A DNA stretch of 64,000 nucleotides from Panax quinquefolius. Its lineage: Eukaryota > Streptophyta > Magnoliopsida > Apiales > Araliaceae. Both the position numbers and the translations under genes were made by a program. Below are positions 34,345 to 48,400 of the stretch, in pieces. The notes beneath the pieces were generated by a model. The model ran no database searches, was not told the DNA's origin, and saw only the letters and a list, made by a program, of their open reading frames with translations. Location: the NCBI GenBank assembly GCA_020205615.1, contig CM035169.1, positions 16,251,258 through 16,315,257 of the forward strand, given 5' to 3'. Numbering within the stretch: position 1 is the first letter of the stretch; every line of letters begins with the position of its first letter.

Positions 34345-36217
34345 ACAAGTCAATCATATTTGATGATAAAGCATATACTTTGTAACAATCTTATTCATTT
34401 ATTAATAAAGAGTATTAATTTATTAAAGGCTTTTAAATTATCTACATGATGCTGTTTTATAATATGTGATAAACCCGTAGTTTTAAGCAATACTTTTAGA
34501 ATAATGATGATGATCATTCTAATGAGATCTAAATTCTTAGAAAGCTTAAAACTAAAATAGTTCCCGATCGTTGGATTACTAAATTGGAGATTAGTGAAAT
34601 CGAATAGATTGGTACATCGTTTAACGCTTCGTTGGATGAGGATGATTGATCTCGTGATCATTTGTGTGGAGACACTAAAGCAAGTATGTAGGTGCTTATT
34701 AGAGAATAAGTTCCTTTGAGCATTGGCTCATTTAAGGAATACCTAATGGAGTTTTACTTGCACCGTCGATAGGAATTCCTTTAGTGATAGTAAGATCAAG
34801 TGATCCTTGGACTTGAGATCATCATAGTATCTTGTGTATAATGAGTTATACTTTGACTTATTCCTTAAGACCCTTAGGGTATATCAAAGGGTATGCTTGG
34901 GTATAATAAGTTATACATGGAGATAATGTATGATCGATAAAGAATCTACCACTTCAGTAAAAGAAGAGAAATGTCCTATGTGATTCGATAAATGACAACC
35001 CGATAGTCCTTGGGTTGCGAAGAATGAAATTAGAAAGGAGTTTCTAATTTGCATTATTTGGAGTTCTGCATTTAAGGATAGAAATACATATAATTAAATA
35101 AAATAAGCCTTCGGCAAGAATTCCTCATCTTATATTTAATTGGGACATTATATGGTGGAATGATTGAATTGTACGATAACTATTTATTCAAAGGTTCTTT
35201 TATGATTAATGTTGAAATCTATATTATCCGGAAAGTCGTTGATCATTAAGGAGAACTTATCCCTATTGTAGAATAAATATTATTTATTTAAATAAATTAC
35301 TAGTTTAATTTATTTATTTAAATAAGATTAGAATTGTTTCTAATTGATTTATTCACAACCTAGGTTTAATATGAAGAACCTATGTGGTCACACACCATAA
35401 AAGGAAGAATAATTATTTAAGAAGTTAATGGCATAATCGTAATAATAAGTTAAGTATATTTAATTTAATCTATGGTGATAGAATAAATTAAATAGTTTAA
35501 TATTATTATTTAATATTTTAGAAATATTAAATATAAATTAATAAGAGAGTCTTATTATTATTACTATTATTATTATTTAATTCCTAAAGGAGTTTGGGAA
35601 TTAATTAATAAAAGTACTCTCATTTATTCGTAATAAGATTAGGAGGCTAATTAATTAAAAGTTTAATTAATTATCCCTAATAAGATTAGGGAGCTTAATT
35701 AATTAAAAGAATTTAATTAATTAAATAAAACCCAATTCCTTAATTATTAAGGAGGGTTGCCCACATCTATAAATAAGAGGAGTCTTATTATGGGTAAAGG
35801 TGTTGACACTTTCATAACACGTAAATACGTAATTCCAATAGTTGGGACAGTACGCCTTTTTCTATAGAGATAGAAAACTAGGGTTTAGCCAAACACCCAT
35901 CTTCTTAAATTTTTGTTCTTTTTTGGTGGATTACCTCTAGTGGCCAAACACTTGGGTGTCTAACGTTGATCAAAGGAAAGAACCAAACCTGGTGGATTCA
36001 AGTTGGACGCGAATGGATTTGGAGGTGAACTCGTACCTGAGGAAGCTCGAATCTTCAAGGGTATGATTCTTGTTATTCATATCTTTTCATTTAATTAATA
36101 ATTGTGCATAAATGGTGATCCGGGTATATGGTTTGTAAAATTTTTAAAACTCTGATTTTTCACGTTTCCACTTATTTATGCAATTTGATTGCGTTCATCA
36201 ATATTACAAACCTAACA
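34345..36217 (+). mobile_element. Long copia-type LTR, single copy in the window
   Basis: It ends in CCTAACA directly before a primer binding site, contains TATAAATA at 35768-35775, and has AT-rich poly(A)-signal-like text. The start near 34345 is inferred from the end of the gag relic it interrupts. The mate LTR and pol are not in the window, so it is a solo LTR with leader or the 5' end of a truncated element. Confidence 0.6.
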
Positions 36218-36218
36218 G

Positions 36219-36231
36219 TGGCATCAGAGCC
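36219..36231 (+). promoter_or_regulatory. Primer binding site, initiator tRNA-Met
   Basis: TGGCATCAGAGCC matches the 3' end of tRNA-iMet (TGGTATCAGAGC) with one mismatch. It lies one base after the LTR end. Confidence 0.85.
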
Positions 36232-36519
36232 AAACCTTTATGCGAATTATTAATTGTTTTAATTTGATACATATATTGATATGTGTTTAGAATAATTTAA
36301 TTGGGCATAATTTTGTTGTATAAATTTAAAAAAAAAATCGCAAAATCTATTTTGAATCAGTGACCGAGACTTGGAGAATAGTATACTAACTTGAAGGCTT
36401 GAAGCACGTGACACAAAATGGGTTAACAGGATCACGTGAATTTCATTTTAATCATATATGATAAGGATTCTTAGTAATTATATATATTATATATATAAGG
36501 AAGCATCTCTAGTTATAGT

Positions 36520-36550
<31 letters not shown>

Positions 36551-36750
36551 ATTTAATTATTTTATTATTAAAATAAAAGTTTATTTTAATCTTAAAATAA
36601 AGGTTTATTTTAATATTAAAATAAAGAGGTTTATTTTAATTTTAAAATTAAATTTCATGCTAACTAATTAGAGTTGGAATTGGATTCCATGATAACTAAT
36701 TGGAGTTGAAATTGGATTCCATGTTTTCTTAAATAAAGGAGTTTATTTAT
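36232..36750 (+). other. Leader of the copia element, cut off at its right end
   Basis: AT-rich untranslated sequence with a (TA) microsatellite at about 36519-36547 and three copies of ATTAAAATAAA-GTTTATTTTAAT at 36562-36650. The downstream gene part is missing, replaced by LTR ends of another family. Confidence 0.5.
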
Positions 36751-36751
36751 G

Positions 36752-36902
36752 TGACGCCCCCAAAATTAGGTATACGTCACCCATCTTGGGTCGCCACTTA
36801 CATGGTACATAAATTCAAATACAAACTTAATTATACATCGTAGGTGTAACATACGACAATACATAAACCGAGAGTTCTAATAGGAATATTGTCATTTAGA
36901 CA
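36752..36902 (-). repeat. Extra LTR terminus fragment (gypsy family of the nest)
   Basis: It reads GTGACGCCCCCAAAATTAGG, the reverse of the LTR 3' end GGGGGTGTCAC, and goes on for about 150 bp before a second such terminus starts at 36903. It is a fragment of an additional copy. Confidence 0.6.
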
Positions 36903-38151
36903 ATATCCATGACGCCCCAAAATAGGTATACATCACCCATTACGAGTTGTCATTACATGGTATGTGAAACAACTACAACTTTATTATTACAACAAGAAAG
37001 CGTGAGTTTGAATACAAATATTATCTTCAGACAATATCCATACTCAAATAAATCCTCATCACATTTATTGATACATTATTTTACAAAATGGTGAGGACTA
37101 CTAAACAACTTTCTCTAAAACTTTCATTCCATAATTCCGACTCGCACTCGCTTATATTCTCGCCTCCCGAGAAAAATGGAACAAAAAGGAAAAGGGGTGA
37201 GCTCAACTAACCCAAATAAAGAATATTATGACTAAGATAATATACAACAAATTACCGTTAGTCTTCAATGGGGAAAAATCTAATAGAATACAATAGACAA
37301 CAAATTTTAAATCAATATTCGCAATGAAATAATAATTCATTAGAAGAGTTAAGTAGAGAATGCAAACTACTATCTTCTATGTATGAATTTAAAAGTTCAT
37401 CGTCTATTTTTTATCCTGTAACATCAATCAATATACATCCGGAATCAAATATTCATCTTTTGCACTCTGTGCCAAAGATATTCATCAATTAGTCGTGTTC
37501 ATCTAAACACTGCTCATCTTTGCACTACTGACCAAAGATATTCTTCAGAAATCATTCATCTTTGACTCTGTGCCAAAGATATTCAATAATATCACCATTT
37601 AAGACTGAGGATGATGAAAAATATTTTTAAAGAAACGAATCCAGTGAAACAAAATGACAAGGATTAAGGATTAAGGATTCGTACTTTGTTTTATCCATGT
37701 TCAAAAATAATACCTCAAAAATAATCATAGTGGTGTAAAATTCAAGAATGATCAAAACATGGATACAATCAAAGCTAGTATCCAGAATAGATATTTTGGA
37801 CAAAAAGAAGAAATTTTATTTTTCGGTGAATAGTCAGATATCGTGAATAAGTCCAGAGTACGTGAATAAGAACTCTCAGACACCAAAAGATAGAAATTCC
37901 ACAAAAAACATCTTCACGCTTCATGAATAGTATTTCGTGAATAAGTAACTCGTGAATAGTAACTCATGAATAGTAACTCGTGAATAGTAACTCATGAATA
38001 GTAACCCGATATGAAAAAGTTCCAAATTTGATAAAAGTTTCAACTAATATTTCAAAGATAATGATATTCAAGAAATAATATCATTTGAGAAGAAAATAAC
38101 ATCCCTTACCTCGAAAGATCAAGATTTCTAATTTAAAAACCTAGGATATAG
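36903..38151 (-). mobile_element. Reverse-oriented gypsy LTR, 3' portion, split by the nested element
   Basis: In reverse it matches the second half of the LTR at 38152-40857, including the AAGATGAATATTTG array, the GTTACTATTCATGA array and the end GGGTGATGTATACC. It stops at GGATATAG, where the 21.8-kb element begins; the other part resumes at 59940. Confidence 0.85.
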
Positions 38152-40857
38152 TGTAAGACCCCTAAAATTTTTTTAAATAAAAGAATTTCCTTTATTTATT
38201 ATTTTGAAATAGTAAGGGTGGATTTGATTAATGTGAATAGTTATGGGTAAAATATGCAAATATTTCAAAATAAGCAAGTGGTTATAAAATATTCATTGTT
38301 GTAGGGAATATTCGTTTAGTCGTGGAATATTAAATCGCTTGTGAGGGAATATTAAATGCACGACAGTACGACATGTGTGGGCCCCATGAAAGCGATTGGA
38401 TGAAGAAAGCGACAAATATAAGTCAAGTTAAAAATAATCTAGCGTAGTTATTCATCAATTATCTTTGTTAAAATACTCGGTGGTTAAAACACACGGTAGC
38501 ACTGCAGTATTGCACCAATTATTGATCCTTACGTAAGAAGGCACTACTCAATAATGGTTATGTAATTCTTTATTCAAAGATTCTATTGAGTTAATAATTC
38601 ACTGCGTTGATATTTTATATTCTTTGTTATTTCAATAATTGTCATTTACAAGTATTTTTCGAAGATCGAAGTAATAATTCATATTATCTGAATAATATTA
38701 TTAGATAACATTATTGGCAATGTCTAGAAAGTTACGTCTAAGGAGAGGTTTGGTCACCTAATCAATTGCGCCAAGAAGAAGAAATTCTTATCGAAAGCCC
38801 TCTTTCTTCCTGGAAGCGTATCTGGTTGTCAATAATGTGATTCTCGTAATATTATTTGTGAATAATTAATTATTGATTCATATGATAAGGAAAATATTGA
38901 TTTTATAGATGGAGAAAATTTTAATGTGACAATTGTTGAAAATTGAAATTTTATCTTTTTCCGATAAAATAATTCATTTAAATATATTATTATATTTTAA
39001 TAATATAATAATGGTGATATTTTTACAACGAATGTGGGATATATGAGTATCTGAGGAGGAAGAGTATTTTTGTTGCAATAAATGTTTAAAACATGTTAAA
39101 CATGTTGGTGGACCCCATTTATCGATTTGAAATTTGATTATACCGCAAAATCGCCTGCGTTTGTGGATTTGGTCAATTTCTATTTGGAATTTGGAAAAAC
39201 TTTCTTCTGCAAAGTTGTAGAGAATTGAAATTCTTATAAAAACTGCGAGATTCGAATTTTCTGATGAAAGGGCTATTTATTATGAATTATTGAAGTTAGA
39301 AGCTCAAATAATTGATTTTGGAAGTTTAAAATATTTAAAATTAGAAAACGTTTTTCTTACTTTTTCTAGAAGGTGGCATGTGTTTGATGGCTGAAATCAG
39401 ATTCTAGGCATGTGTAAGAAATTTATATAATTATATTATTAATTTATTAAATTTTTACGCTTTGGTGTTCTAAGCAATTTCCTATAAATAGGGTCTTGGG
39501 TTAGAATTGAAAATCACAATTTAAACTCCAAGTTTTTTCTCTATATTATCGAGCGTATTCTTATGAGTATTTTGAGTATACTTTGAGTATTGCTAGACGG
39601 TCAGAAGTTTCCTTCAAAGACTATACCCATTATTCCAAATTTAAGATTAATCTTTCGAGGTAAGTGGATGTTATTTTCTTCTCAAATGATATTATTTCTT
39701 CAATATCATTATCTTTGAAATATTGGTTGGAACTTTTTATCAAATTTGGAACTTTTTCATGTCTAAGTTACTATTCATGAGTTCTTATTCACGAGTTCTT
39801 ATTCATGAGTTCTATTCACGAAAGTTACTATTCTTAGTTACTATTAAGCGAAGCGTGAAGATGTTTTTGTGGAATTTCTATCTTTTGGTGTAGAGTTACT
39901 ATTCACGATATACGATACTATTCACGATATCTGACTATTCATAGAAAAATAAAATTTCTTCTTTCATTCCAAAACATCTATTCGGATACTAGCTTTGATT
40001 CAGATCCATGTTTTGATCATTCTTGAATTTTACACCACTATGATTATTTTGAGGTATCTTTTGAACATGGATAAAACAAAGTACGAATCCTTAATCCTTA
40101 ATACTTGTCATTTTGTTTCTTTGGATTCGTTTCTTTAAAAATATTTTAAATCATCCTCGGTCTTAAATGATGATATTATTGAATATCTTTGGCCGTAGTG
40201 CAAAGATGAATGATTTTCAAGAATATCTTTGGTAGTAGTCTGAAGATGAGCAGTGTTTAAATGAATATGACTAATCGATGAATATCTTTGGCACAGTAGT
40301 GCAAAGATGAATATTTGATTCGGATGTATATTGATTGATGTTACAGGATAAAAGATAGACGATGAACTTTTAAATTCATACATAGAAGATAGTAGTTTGC
40401 ATTCTCTACTTAACTCTTCTAATGAATTATTATTTTCACTATAAATATTGATTTAAAATTTGTTGTCTATTCAGATTCTATTAGATTTTTCCTCGTTGAA
40501 GACTAACGATAATTTGTTGTATATTATCTTAGTCATAATATTCTTTATCGAGCTAGTTGAGCTCACCCTTTTCCTTTTTGATCCATTTTTCTCGAGGCGA
40601 GAATATAAGCGAAGTACAGTCGAGGGTATGGAATGAAGGTTCTAGAGAGAGTTGTTTAGTAGTCCTCACCATTTTTGTAAAATAATGTATCAATAAATGT
40701 GATGAGGATTTATTTGAGTATAGATATTATACAGAAGATAATATTTGTATTTAAACTCATAGTTTTCTTTGTTGTAATAATAAAGTTGTAGTTGTTTACG
40801 TACCGTACGACGACAACTCGGAATGGGTGATGTATACCTATTTTTGGGGGTGTCACG
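38152..40857 (+). repeat. 5' LTR of the outer element
   Basis: 2.7 kb, TGTAAGACCCC to GGGGGTGTCAC. TATAAATA at 39483-39490 precedes a conserved transcript start region (TTAGAATTGAAAATCAC). It contains an AGTTACTATTCACG array (about 39770-39850) and a 40-bp array with ATATCTTTGG and GCAAAGATGA (about 40185-40320). It is colinear with 57243-59934. Confidence 0.92.
39483..39490 (+). promoter_or_regulatory. LTR TATA box
   Basis: TATAAATA with the same downstream context recurs at 43314, 49815 and 58574 on + and around 60063-60075 on -, so it is conserved in every LTR of the family here. Confidence 0.75.
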
Positions 40858-40880
40858 GTTGGTATCGAGCTTAGGGATAT
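40858..40880 (+). promoter_or_regulatory. Primer binding site of the outer element, altered
   Basis: It reads TTGGTATCGAGCTTAGGG where the tRNA-Met site TTGGTATCAGAGC is expected. The change is the loss of the A-G step inside CAGAG. The same site at 45441 reads TATCGTAGC and at 51933 TATCGAGC. Confidence 0.7.
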
Positions 40881-41048
40881 GATCTCTGGCGGAGATCGGG
40901 GAATAGAACTAGGAGGGAGAGACTTAGTAAATCCTTCAGCTAGTGTGTCCTACCTAAGCTTATTTGTTAGTTGGTCAAGTATATAGGGATATTATGTGAT
41001 ATATTTATTTCCTTAATTAACCCTTGTTTTTATGATAAAGATTTGAGA

Positions 41049-42039
41049 ATGTCGACCGAGAATATTAACAATGGAAATGAGACCGTGGAGACGCCTTTGA
41101 CTCACCAACGAGGAGAACGTGCAACAAGTGGCAATGTTCCTCCCGTGAACAACACCATTGAAAGCGAAGATGAACGAGGGGATGTTTAGAAGTTTTTTGC
41201 AGTTCACGCAAAATCGACGCGAGGAGACTCGTGTTCAAAATACTGAGGAGAAATGATAGCAATTCACGGGTTGTCACATCCAAGCGATTCAAAGAGTTGG
41301 GACCACGAGAATTTAAGGGAAAGCGAGATCCGATCATGGCGGAAACATGGGTCAAACAAATTACCAAGATATTCGATGTCTTGGGATGCACGGAGAACAG
41401 AAGGTTCCATTCGCCACCTTTATGTTCCGTGGCGAGGCGGACATCTTGGTGGGAGTCTCATGAAGCTGCACTCCATCCAAAGAAGACTCGGCATGTCTTG
41501 GGAGACGTTTGAAGCTATTTAATGACAAATACTTTCACGAAAGTGTTCGGTCGTATGAAGGAAGTGGAGTTCATTAGATTGGAACAAAACAACGTGGCGG
41601 TGTCTCAAAGACGAGGCAAAGTTTGCGAGAGTTATCCGTGTTCAGCACCTCATTTGGTGGAGAATGAGGAACGTATATAGCGGATGTTTCGAGAGGTTTG
41701 AAACCCGTACAGACACGACAATATCTCATTTCTCAAAAATTTTCTCTCTATTCGGATGTTGTTATTGAGGCTCAATTGTTAGAAGCGAGATAACGAGTAT
41801 ATTCAACCGAGGACCATAACCGAGGATCGTACTCGGAGATAGCGATCAACAGAATAATGATAACCAAATGGAGAAAGAAAGCAGACGGACAAAAATGGTA
41901 ACCACTCTGGTGGTAATCATGGCCATGAAAATAGAAGAAGCGAGTCGGGGAGGAGATTTTAAAAGAGGAGATTTAACAACGACTATGTGAAGACGATAAA
42001 GGCTTCTTGCGCAAAGAATCGGTTCTAAGGAGGAGAAGC
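41049..42039 (+). pseudogene. Ty3/gypsy gag relic of the outer element
   Basis: From ATG 41049 it reads MSTENINNGNETVETPLTHQ. Pieces in other frames include ARSDHGGNMGQTNYQDIRCL and, in a third frame, VKQITKIFDVLGCTE (about 41349). FNDKYFHESVR follows near 41520. It ends abruptly at GGAGGAGAAGC where the nested LTR starts, just before the zinc knuckle. Stops and frame changes occur every 100-200 bases, mostly at G/C-rich words, so part of the damage may be consensus error. Confidence 0.75.
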
Positions 42040-45000
42040 TGTAAGACCCAAAATTTTTTAAATAAAAAGGAATTTCCTTTATTTATTATTTTGAAATAGT
42101 AAGGGTTGATTTGATTAATGTGGATAGTAAAGGGTTAAATACGCAAATATTTCAAAATAAGCAAGTGGTTATAAAATATTCATTTTTGTCTGGGAATATT
42201 CGTCTTGGTCGGTGGAATATTCGAATCGCTTCAGAATATTCGTTGGGGAATATTCGCATCGCTTTGGAATATTCATATGCATTTGTGACCCCATGTGGGC
42301 CCCATAACGGAAAGCGATTGGATGAGGAAAGCATAAAGTTTGGGTGGTTATAAATAACGGCGTAGTTGTTACCGCTAGTAAGACCGTAGTTATTACCGCT
42401 AAGATCGTTGAATACCCTAAGTGGTTAAAATACAAGAATACGCGTGGTTGCACAAAGAAATACACCAGATTGCACGTAGATTGTTGAATTATTGATCCTT
42501 ACGTAAGAAGGCACTACTCAATAATTATTACAGAATTATCGCTCAATATTTTATTTTATTGATTCAATAATTGCTGCATTGGTATTTTATATTATCATTG
42601 CTTTTCAATAATTGTCATCGCACAAGATTTTCCATTATCGATCAATAATTCATATTATTTGAATAATATTATTAGATAACATTATTGGCAATGTCTAGAA
42701 AGTTCGCCCAAGGAGAGGTTTGGTCACCTAATTGCGGCGCCAAGAAGAAGAGAGATCCTTATTGGAAAGCCCCTCTTCCGGGAAAAATCTCGTCATTATA
42801 AATGTGATTCGTAATATTATTTGTGAATAATTAATTATTGATTCATATGATAAGGAAATATTTATTTTATATGAATATAAAGGATGGATTTATTTATGTG
42901 GTTATTAATGAAGGAATTAATGTTGAGGTGTTTTATCAAGATTTTATCGGATGGAGGTATTAAAATCAAATCAGGGGGTTTGAGATATATTCATGGGGTT
43001 ATAATTTTTAATCCGACCGTTGGATTGTGGTAATTTTTGGGTATGTTATACATACATAAGTTGAGTATATGTCCACAAATTTTGAACCGTTAAAATGCAC
43101 GAATGATTTGTTGTGAATTTTAAGAGGTGTCTGATTCGAAATTAGGTTTATAATTGATTTTGGTGGAAAATTCTAGAATTGAGTGGGCCCCACTTGTGGT
43201 TGGTGAAGAAATGTGCTGAATTTTATTTCAAATGTGGTGGGTGGGAATAGTAAGCAGTAAAGCCATCAAAGTTGCAAAAGTTAAGTCCTGCCTTGCAAGG
43301 TATAACATTTTCCTATAAATAGAGGGCTAAGTTAGAATTGAAAATCACACCGTAAACAAAGTTTTTTCTCTCTCTAGATTATCGAGTGTAATTTGTGAGT
43401 ATTTAGATACTTGGTGAGTTGATATTCATCGCTGCAAGTTTTCTTCAATGGCCATATCCGATATCCTCGTAAGTCGTTCTTTCTTTTGAGGTAAGGGATA
43501 GTAAGGGATATTATTTTTTTGTAATGATATTATTTCTTCAATATCATTACGTTGAAATGTTGATCTGAAGTTTTATCAAATTTGGAACTTTTTCACGTCG
43601 GGGTTACTATTCATGAGTTACTATTCACGAAGTTAGTTACTATTCAGTTGAGAGTTACTATTCACGAGTTACTATTCACTTAGTACTATTCATGAAGCGT
43701 GAAAATGTTTTTTTTTGTGGAATTTTTATCTTTTGGTGTTTGAGTTATTATTCACGATACTCAAGACTATTCACGATATCAAGACTATTCATTTAATACG
43801 ACACTATTCACCTAAAAAATGAAAATTTTCTTTTCGCCTAAAATATCTATTCGGATACTAGCTTTGATTGTATCCATGTTTTGATCATTCTTGAATTTTA
43901 CACCACTATGATTATTTTTGAGGTATTTTGGACGGATAAAACCAATGCAAAGATGAATGATTTTCAAGAATATCTTTGGCTCAGAGTGCAAAAGATGAAG
44001 ATGAGTGTTTAAATGAACATGAACAATCTGATGAATATCTTTAGCCATGGCCTCGAGAGTGCAAAGATGAATTATTGATGAATATCTTTCGCTCAGTAGT
44101 GCAAAGATGACTTGTTGATGAATATCTTTGCTTCAGAAGTGCAAAGATGAATTATCGATGAATATCTTTTGCTCAGAATGCAAAGATGACTGTTGTTGAA
44201 TATCTTTAGCTTCAGTAGTGCAAAGATGAATTATTGATGAATATCTTTCGCTTGTAATGCAAAGATGACCCGTTGTTGAATATCTTTAAATTTCGTAGTG
44301 TAAAGATAAAGATGAATTGTTGATGAATATCTTCGCCCGTGGCAAAAAAGATGAATTTATTAGTATGATTATGAACAGAACTCGTGATTTGGTATAACCA
44401 TGATCTTTGATGTTTTGTGTAAAGACAAGTGATGAAAATTATCTTTGTCTTTAATGAGGAAAGGAATTTAGAACTACAATTACGATTATGAAGTTATACA
44501 CGTGATTGTGGACAGGAATTGTTGATTGATGTTACAGGATAAAACATTGTTGGTGGATTTTTAACATGGAGAAGACATAATAGACTTTATAGTCTATTCG
44601 ACTCTTCTAATGGATCGCTTCATTCCACGCAACTATGGTTGAAAAGTTTTATCATCTACCATATGTTCTAAATCTCGACGATTTATTCGATGAAGACTAT
44701 TGATAATTTATTTATCTTTAGTCATAATATTCTTTATCGAGCTAGTCAGGTTTCACCCTTTTGTTTCACAATTCCTTTCGTGTAATAAAAGTGTAATGGG
44801 TCGAGCGAGGGGATAGCGAAGGAATAGAGTGGTGGTCTATAGATGTCGAGGGTGAGGTGAATTTAACTTGGAATGGTGTTTTGTCACTATCATACAAGAT
44901 GTCTAATGACATATACAACCTCGTGTTATCATAAGACATGGTTGTGTTTCATCCACTTGCCGAGTATATTTACAAGCACTACCTATATAATCTTGGTGTT

Positions 45001-45438
45001 TGTTTGGAGTATAATACCCAATTAGAGACAGTGGAGATAATGATATGTCAAGAGAAGACTCACCATTGGGAAGAATATGATAGTAATCTTCTCGTTTTTC
45101 TTTGGGGTTTATTGGGTTAACCAAGGATAATTTGTGGCTATATGATATCTACTATAACCCAAAAGCATGGCCTCCCATGTACGAAGGTTTCTCGAGCACT
45201 TCCCAAAGATTCTAATTTCTAAAACAGCTTTTTGCATCTTTATGTAAGGTGTCATGGTGACGTGTTATCCAAGTTGGTGTCCGAGTTACATTTGGTATAT
45301 ATTGGTATCCAAACTCACAAAGATACGTGTTGTTGTATTTTGCACGACAATTGTTGTAATAAAGTTGTAGTTATTTCGCACTATGTATTTAACGACTCGT
45401 AATGGGTGATGGAATGGACCTATTTTGGGGTCGCCACA
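42040..45438 (+). repeat. LTR 1 of the nested element
   Basis: 3.4 kb, TGTAAGACCC to GGGGTCGCCACA. TATAAATA at 43314-43321. It contains an AGTTACTATTCACG array (43602-43695) and a 40-bp array (43930-44350). It is about 700 bp longer than the outer LTRs and related to them at both ends. Confidence 0.92.
43930..44350 (+). repeat. 40-bp minisatellite in LTR 1
   Basis: About nine units of the form GATGAATATCTTT-GGCTCAGTAGTGCAAAGATGAATTATT. The GCTCAGTAG part varies by indels from unit to unit (GCTTCAGAAG, GCTCAGAA, CGCTTGTAA), while the A/T-rich part is constant. A matching array is at 50450-50840. Confidence 0.88.
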
Positions 45439-48400
45439 GCTTGGTATCGTAGCTTAGGGATACGATCTCCGCATGAGATCGGGAATAGAACTAGGAGAGG
45501 AGAGAGACGAGTAAATCCTTCGCTAAAGTGTGTCCTACCTAAGCTTATTGTTGGTTGGTCAATATATAGGGATATTATGTGATTAATTTATTTAATTAAC
45601 CCTTGTTTTATGACAAGAATCGAGAATGTCAATCGAGAATATTAATAGTGGTGTAAATGAGACCGTGGAGATGCCTCAGATTTTAACAAACGAGGAGAAC
45701 GCAACAGTCGGCAATGTACCTCCCGTGAATAACACCACCGAGCGATGATGAACGAGGGATGTTTAGAAGCTTTTTGCGCTCATGCAAAATCGCACGAGGA
45801 GACTCGTGTTCAAAATACGGAGGAGATGATAAGAATTCACGGGTGGTCACAAACCAAGCAGCTCAAAGAGTTGGGACCACCGCACTCGGGGAAAGCCAGA
45901 TCCGATCACATGGAAACATGGGTCAAGCAAATTACCAAGATATTCGATGTCTTGGGATGCACGAAGGAATGTAAAGTTCCATTCGCTACTTTTATGTTCC
46001 GTGGGCAGGCAGACATCGGTGGGAATCATGAAGTTGCACTCCATTCACCGCACTCAAAGATGTCATGGGAGACGCTTTCAGAAAGCTTCAATGACAAGTA
46101 CTTCCCCGAAAGTATTCGGCTATATGAAGGAAGTGGAGTTTATTAGATCGAGCAGAATAATATGATGACAGTGTCCCAAAGACGAGGTAAGTTCATGGAG
46201 TTATCCGTGTTTGCACCTCATTTGGTGGAGAATGAGGAACGATGACGTGGATGTTTCGAGAGGTTTGAAACCCTAAGATACGCCAAGATCTCATTTCTCA
46301 TAAATTTTCTCTATTCAGATGTTGTAAAATGTGGCTCGGGGTTGTTAGAAGCGAGATAACGAAAGTACGCTCAACCGAGGGACCATAACCGTGATTATAC
46401 CAAAGATAGTAGTCATCGTAATAACGATAACCAGTGGAGAAAGAAGAATACGGACAAAGGTGGTAACACACTTGGTGGTAATCGTGGCCATGAAAATAGA
46501 AGAAGCGAGTTGGGAGGAGATTTTAAAAGAGGAGATTCAACAACCACTACGTGAAGACGCCCGTGGCCAAAGGGCAATCGGTTCCAAGGGAGGAGAAAGA
46601 CCATCTATCGATGTTACAAATGCGGAAAGAGGGATATATCACCCCAAACCGCCCACAACAGCTTTTAAGGTATGCTATAATTGTGGAAAAGAAGGACATA
46701 TCGCCGAGATTGTACGATATCGAAACCTAGTGCAAATGGGAATGGTGACTCAAAAGGATGTCCCAAAAAAGTCAAAGTCAACGATTCTCGGAAGAGCGCT
46801 TGTCGTGACTTCGGTCAAAATACGAGGAACTCGAACGGTTAGCACGGGTTAGTTAATTATAAATTCTTCGCTAAGTTTATACCTTACTAGATACCTGGTT
46901 CTACCCATTCTTTATCTCTTGCTCATGCGCCAACGCTTGAACTTGACTACGGAGAAATTAGACTTTGACCTATTTATGGAGACTCTGTTAGAGAAACTTT
47001 CATTACATCCGTTGTTTAAAAATCTTGTTTGATTCAAGTGGCACCATTACCTTACCTCGTTAACCTTATCTCTTTAAAGATACTTTGCTTTTGGGGATTG
47101 ATTGGTTAACTACTCATCACGCCAAAATTGATTGCTTTTGTAAGGTTGTTAGTTTTCATATTCCTAAGCAACTCCGTTATTCGAATTCAAGCAATCAAAC
47201 CATTGAATCAAACATTTTCATATCAAGCCATGAAGTCATTCGCTTATTACGGATGTCAAGTTTTCTTAGTCCATGTTATGGATTTGAATAAAGACACGCC
47301 AAATTTGAATAATATTCTTGTTGTTATTGATTTTCCCGACGTATTTCTTAAGAATTTATTGGCTTACTCCCAAAGATCGATATTAAATTTTGTATCGACT
47401 TTGAACCCCAGACAAAAACTCATTTCTAAAATCTCATATCGAATGGCTCCTATTGAACTTCGTGAGTTAAAAATTCAACTATAGAATTTGGTACACGAGC
47501 CTTTATCTTGTGACTTCTTTGTGGAATTCACCTAAGCCGACACTCTATAGGGGACGCCATATTCGTATGCGATAGTAAACCGATAGGTGTCATTGTGACG
47601 CTTTATCCAAGATTGGGATATGAGTCACAGCTTGAGAGCAACCTAAGTCGCAGAATAAATACGTAGCTTTCTAAGCTTAGTTGGTTATTATCGGAGATTC
47701 GTTGAAGGATATTCTCTAATCGCTATTTCATTATCGCAAATGACTCGTAGAGATACAAAATTCGAATGGAGCAAGGAATGTGGGAAGAGCTTCAAGAACT
47801 CAAGAGGAGACTCATTTCAAAGACATGTTCTCACCATGCCATCCCGGAAAAGTTTAACGTGGTAGCCGACGTGTTGAGTAGAAGATCGATACAAGCACGA
47901 GTACAATATTGTCAAAGACTCATTTCAGATAATATACAAATAATAGAGATGGAGATGAAAACTCTAGGTACCCACGTGATGATATACGATGAGATATAGA
48001 CGTGATGATATACGAGTATAATCGATTTTAATCGATAAAGTTAAAGTCGCTCAAGCTACACACCGAGCCGATGAATTTGAAGAAGGAGTGCAAGAAGTTG
48101 TTATTTTAAAAGCGAGAATCGGTGAGGTGAGGAAAGCTCAAACCTTCGATTTATTAATCCATTTGAAATTCTCGATCGAATAGAACCGCGGCCTATGTAC
48201 TCGCTTTTACCACCAAGTATGACGCGTGTTCATAACGCTTTTCACGATCGATGTTACGTAAATATGTGGACGACCAAACACGTCATCGAAGTTAGAACCG
48301 GACAAGATAGCCAAGACTTAACGCACGAGGAGGTACCGCCAAGATTTTGTAGAGGAAAGAACATGAACTATGTACCGAGGTTATACCATAAGTTAAAGTT

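Noticed and set aside
43930..44350. Regular 40-bp repeats resembling a CRISPR array
   Set aside because: The genome is eukaryotic, the between-repeat parts are themselves variants of one sequence, and the array lies in an LTR.
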